Origin: JACQFK01 sp041482015
GTDB taxonomy: Bacteria; Planctomycetota; MHYJ01; JACPRB01
Assembly (NCBI GenBank): GCA_041482015.1
Contig: JBGPCZ010000091.1
Span: forward strand, 1 to 24,037
DNA length: 24,037 nucleotides
Direction of reading: 5' to 3'
Shown: positions 22,557 through 24,037 of the stretch, piece by piece
How the letters are laid out: every line of letters starts with the position of its first letter
Position numbering within the stretch: position 1 is the first letter of the stretch
Made by a program: the position numbers and the translations under genes
The notes under the pieces: model-generated
Told to the model about the DNA's origin: nothing
Database searches by the model: none
The model's input: the letters and a program-made list of their open reading frames with translations, nothing else

Positions 22557-23312
22557 TTAAAGGCCCAGCGAGAGCCGCGCGCCCAGCGCGTTCGGCAGCC
22601 GCTTGATGCGCTTGATCTTCTTCGCGGTCGACTTGTAGTCGTACTCGATCCGGCGGAAGGTCACGGTCTTTCCGTCGAAGACGACGTAGCAGGAGCGCGT
22701 GTCGCCGTCGCGCGGCTGGCCGACCGAGCCGACGTTGATGAAGAACTTGCCCTTGGCGACGGAGAAGGCGCCCTCGATGTGGCGCTGGTCGAGGAACGGC
22801 TTGTCGGGGAAGAAAACGCCGGGCAGGTGGGTGTGGCCGCCGAAGGCGACGCGCTTGATCTTCGCGAAGATCTGCTTCATGAAGTCGGGGTTGTAGCAGG
22901 CCTCGGGCATCACGTACTCGCGCGTCGGGTCGAGCGGCGAGGCGTGGACATAGAGGACGTCGCCGTGCGTGGCGAACCGCGGCATCTGCTCGAGGTAGGT
23001 CCAGAGCTTCTTGTTCTCCGCGGAGTCGCACCGGGGCGCCTTGAGCTGGTCCTTCGTCCACCACGCGGAGGCCTCGGCCTTCCAGTTGAAGCCGACGGGC
23101 TGGTAGAGGATGCCCTCCTCGTGGTTGCCCATCAGCGTGAACTCGAACCGCTCCTCGGCGATCCGCATCACCTGCCGCGGGTTGGGCCCGTAGCCGATGA
23201 GGTCGCCCAGGCAGACGATCTCCTCGCACCCCAGCTGGGCGGCGTCGTCGAGGACGGCGGTGAGGGCCTCCATGTTGGAGTGGATGTCGGAGACGACGGC
23301 GGTGCGTTTCAT
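22557..23312 (-). CDS. Calcineurin-like metallophosphoesterase
   Basis: 251 residues with all the motifs of the binuclear metallophosphoesterase superfamily: D9 and H11 (SDIHSN), D37 in GDLIGYG, N63-H64 in GNHE, H123, and H160/H162 in GGHTHLP. The YfcE/MJ0936-like short form hydrolyses phosphodiesters such as cyclic nucleotides; the natural substrate cannot be read here. Cytoplasmic, without a signal peptide. Its ATG overlaps the stop of the NifU-like gene (ATGA), so the two are translationally coupled. The C-terminal 25 residues are very basic (STAKKIKRIKRLPNALGARL), which may aid binding to nucleic acid or membranes. Confidence 0.92.
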   Translation of the reverse strand: MKRTAVVSDIHSNMEALTAVLDDAAQLGCEEIVCLGDLIGYGPNPRQVMRIAEERFEFTLMGNHEEGILYQPVGFNWKAEASAWWTKDQLKAPRCDSAENKKLWTYLEQMPRFATHGDVLYVHASPLDPTREYVMPEACYNPDFMKQIFAKIKRVAFGGHTHLPGVFFPDKPFLDQRHIEGAFSVAKGKFFINVGSVGQPRDGDTRSCYVVFDGKTVTFRRIEYDYKSTAKKIKRIKRLPNALGARLSLGL

Positions 23313-23803
23313 CGCGCGCTCTTGGCCAGCCCTTCCAGGACGTTGAGCTCGATCACGTTCATCTTCTGCCCGCAGGCGTCGGTGAGCTTCTGGACGAGGA
23401 AGCGCTTGAGCGCGAGGTACGACGGGACGGTCGTGCCGACCCGGTCGCCGGTGAAGCGGACCAGCACGCGGTCGCCCACGACGTCGACCAGCTGGAGCTG
23501 GAGGTGGTTCGCGTCGAAGAGGGGGAAGACGTGCTCGTCGAGGGCCTTGACGATGAGGGCGCGCTTCTGGGCGCTGGACAGGCCGGAGGCGTCGGGGGCG
23601 TCCCGGCGGGGCGGCTGGCCGCGGACGGAGCTGAGGATGGCCTGGATGTCGTCCCAGCAGGAGCTGCAGCCGCCGCCGGCCCGGGTGCACGCGGTGACTT
23701 CCTCGACCTGGTGCAGATCGTGCTCCTGGATCGCGCGGCGGATGGCCTCCCCGGGAACGACGAAGCAGCGGCAGACGACAGTGTCTTCGGAAGGGCTCGC
23801 CAT
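23309..23803 (-). CDS. BFD-like [2Fe-2S] plus NifU-like domain protein
   Basis: 164 residues. Residues ~8-60 match the bacterioferritin-associated ferredoxin (BFD) domain also found in the middle of NifU: ligands C11, C13, C46 and C49 (CRCFVV ... TRAGGGCSSC), expected to hold a [2Fe-2S] cluster. Residues ~78-155 look like the NifU C-terminal (Nfu) domain (KALDEHVFPLFDANHLQLQLVDVVGDRVLVRFTG), but the C-x2-C that carries the transferable cluster is replaced by DRVGTTVPS. The protein may hold a cluster without passing one on, or act as a sensor. A TAGACT hexamer at 23816-23821 is a possible -10, 12 nt before ATG 23803. The stop overlaps the phosphoesterase start. Confidence 0.75.
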   Translation of the reverse strand: MASPSEDTVVCRCFVVPGEAIRRAIQEHDLHQVEEVTACTRAGGGCSSCWDDIQAILSSVRGQPPRRDAPDASGLSSAQKRALIVKALDEHVFPLFDANHLQLQLVDVVGDRVLVRFTGDRVGTTVPSYLALKRFLVQKLTDACGQKMNVIELNVLEGLAKSAR

Positions 23804-23838
23804 GATGCGCAGGAGAGTCTAACACAGGGGATATGGGT

Positions 23839-23868
23839 TTGCAAGGCAGCGCGCCGGGGCGGTATAAT
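23839..23868 (+). promoter_or_regulatory. Sigma-70-type promoter of the polysaccharide deacetylase gene (leaderless class)
   Basis: TTGCAA (23839-23844), an 18-nt spacer and a perfect TATAAT (23863-23868); only 10 nt to ATG 23879 and no Shine-Dalgarno. It is the best promoter of the window. Confidence 0.7.
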
Positions 23869-23878
23869 CCGCCGCCCG

Positions 23879-24037
23879 ATGACGCCCGTCCTCTATTACC
23901 ATCGCGTGGGACCGTTCCGCCCGGGCGCACCGCAGAAAATGACGGTGACGCCGGAGAATTTCAAGTCGCAGATGCACTTCCTCCGCCGCAACGGCATGGA
24001 GGTGCTGACCCTGGACGAGGTGCTGGCGGGGAAGAAG
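23879..24037 (+). CDS. Polysaccharide deacetylase family protein (3' partial)
   Basis: The first 53 residues are MTPVLYYHRVGPF, then MTVTPENFKSQMHFLRRNG and MEVLTLDEVLAGKK. VLYYHRVG and the spacing to VTPENFKSQM and LTLDEVL are typical of the start of NodB-type polysaccharide deacetylases (carbohydrate esterase 4), which remove N- or O-acetyl groups from cell-wall or exopolysaccharide chains. The catalytic Asp-His-His motifs lie beyond the window, so activity cannot be judged. No signal peptide precedes the domain. A strong promoter lies just upstream, with the start codon near the predicted first transcribed base. Confidence 0.8.
   Translation, partial: MTPVLYYHRVGPFRPGAPQKMTVTPENFKSQMHFLRRNGMEVLTLDEVLAGKK

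Overview
This 24 kb window comes from a very GC-rich bacterial chromosome. Most real genes use G or C at third codon positions, which creates long spurious antisense frames. No rRNA, tRNA, CRISPR array, transposase, integrase or phage gene was seen. The organism cannot be named from the sequence. A secreted protein resembling the DUF1080 (GH16-like) proteins so common in Planctomycetota, the giant polytopic membrane protein and delta-60 repeats would fit a Planctomycetota- or Acidobacteriota-like uncultivated lineage, but this is a weak inference.

Layout. 1-1205 (+): the end of a NuoI-like protein fused to an extra ferredoxin domain, then a four-cluster polyferredoxin, together seven predicted Fe-S clusters. 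1250-9816 (-): an MFS transporter, a double CDGSH Fe-S protein, and a 2311-residue giant membrane protein that fills almost 7 kb. 9855-14979 (+): an FmdB-type zinc ribbon, then six tightly packed genes: a DUF255 thioredoxin-fold protein broken by an in-frame amber codon, an eight-helix membrane protein, a zinc ribbon split by a membrane hairpin, the epoxyqueuosine reductase QueG, and two unknown proteins. 14992-18079 (-): an unknown soluble protein, a frameshifted PH-like membrane protein, a small zinc ribbon carrying a striking 27-nt palindrome, a SAM methyltransferase, and a glycosyltransferase-methyltransferase fusion. 18130-19812 (+): moaA and a degenerate MobA-like/DUF2064 protein. 19816-23803 (-): a seven-repeat delta-60 lipoprotein, a secreted laminin-G-like protein, a cupin, a metallophosphoesterase, and a BFD/NifU-like protein. 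23879-end (+): the start of a polysaccharide deacetylase.

How the genes fit together. Iron-sulfur and thiol/metal chemistry recurs (ferredoxins, CDGSH, QueG, MoaA, BFD-NifU, several zinc ribbons), but no single pathway spans the window. The clearest functional units are the ferredoxin pair, the translationally coupled DUF255-to-QueG operon, the lipid/glycan-type transferase pair opposite moaA, and the coupled NifU-like/phosphoesterase pair.

The most interesting signals are these. Promoters fall into two classes: -10 hexamers only 8-10 nt from the start codon without a Shine-Dalgarno (apparently leaderless), and -10 hexamers about 19-30 nt away with a good Shine-Dalgarno. Several proteins have lost the signature residues of their family (DUF2064, NifU-like, DUF255). 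Two genes are interrupted. A near-perfect 27-nt palindrome lies inside a coding frame. The giant membrane protein is of unknown function. I see no clearly new defence or mobile system.
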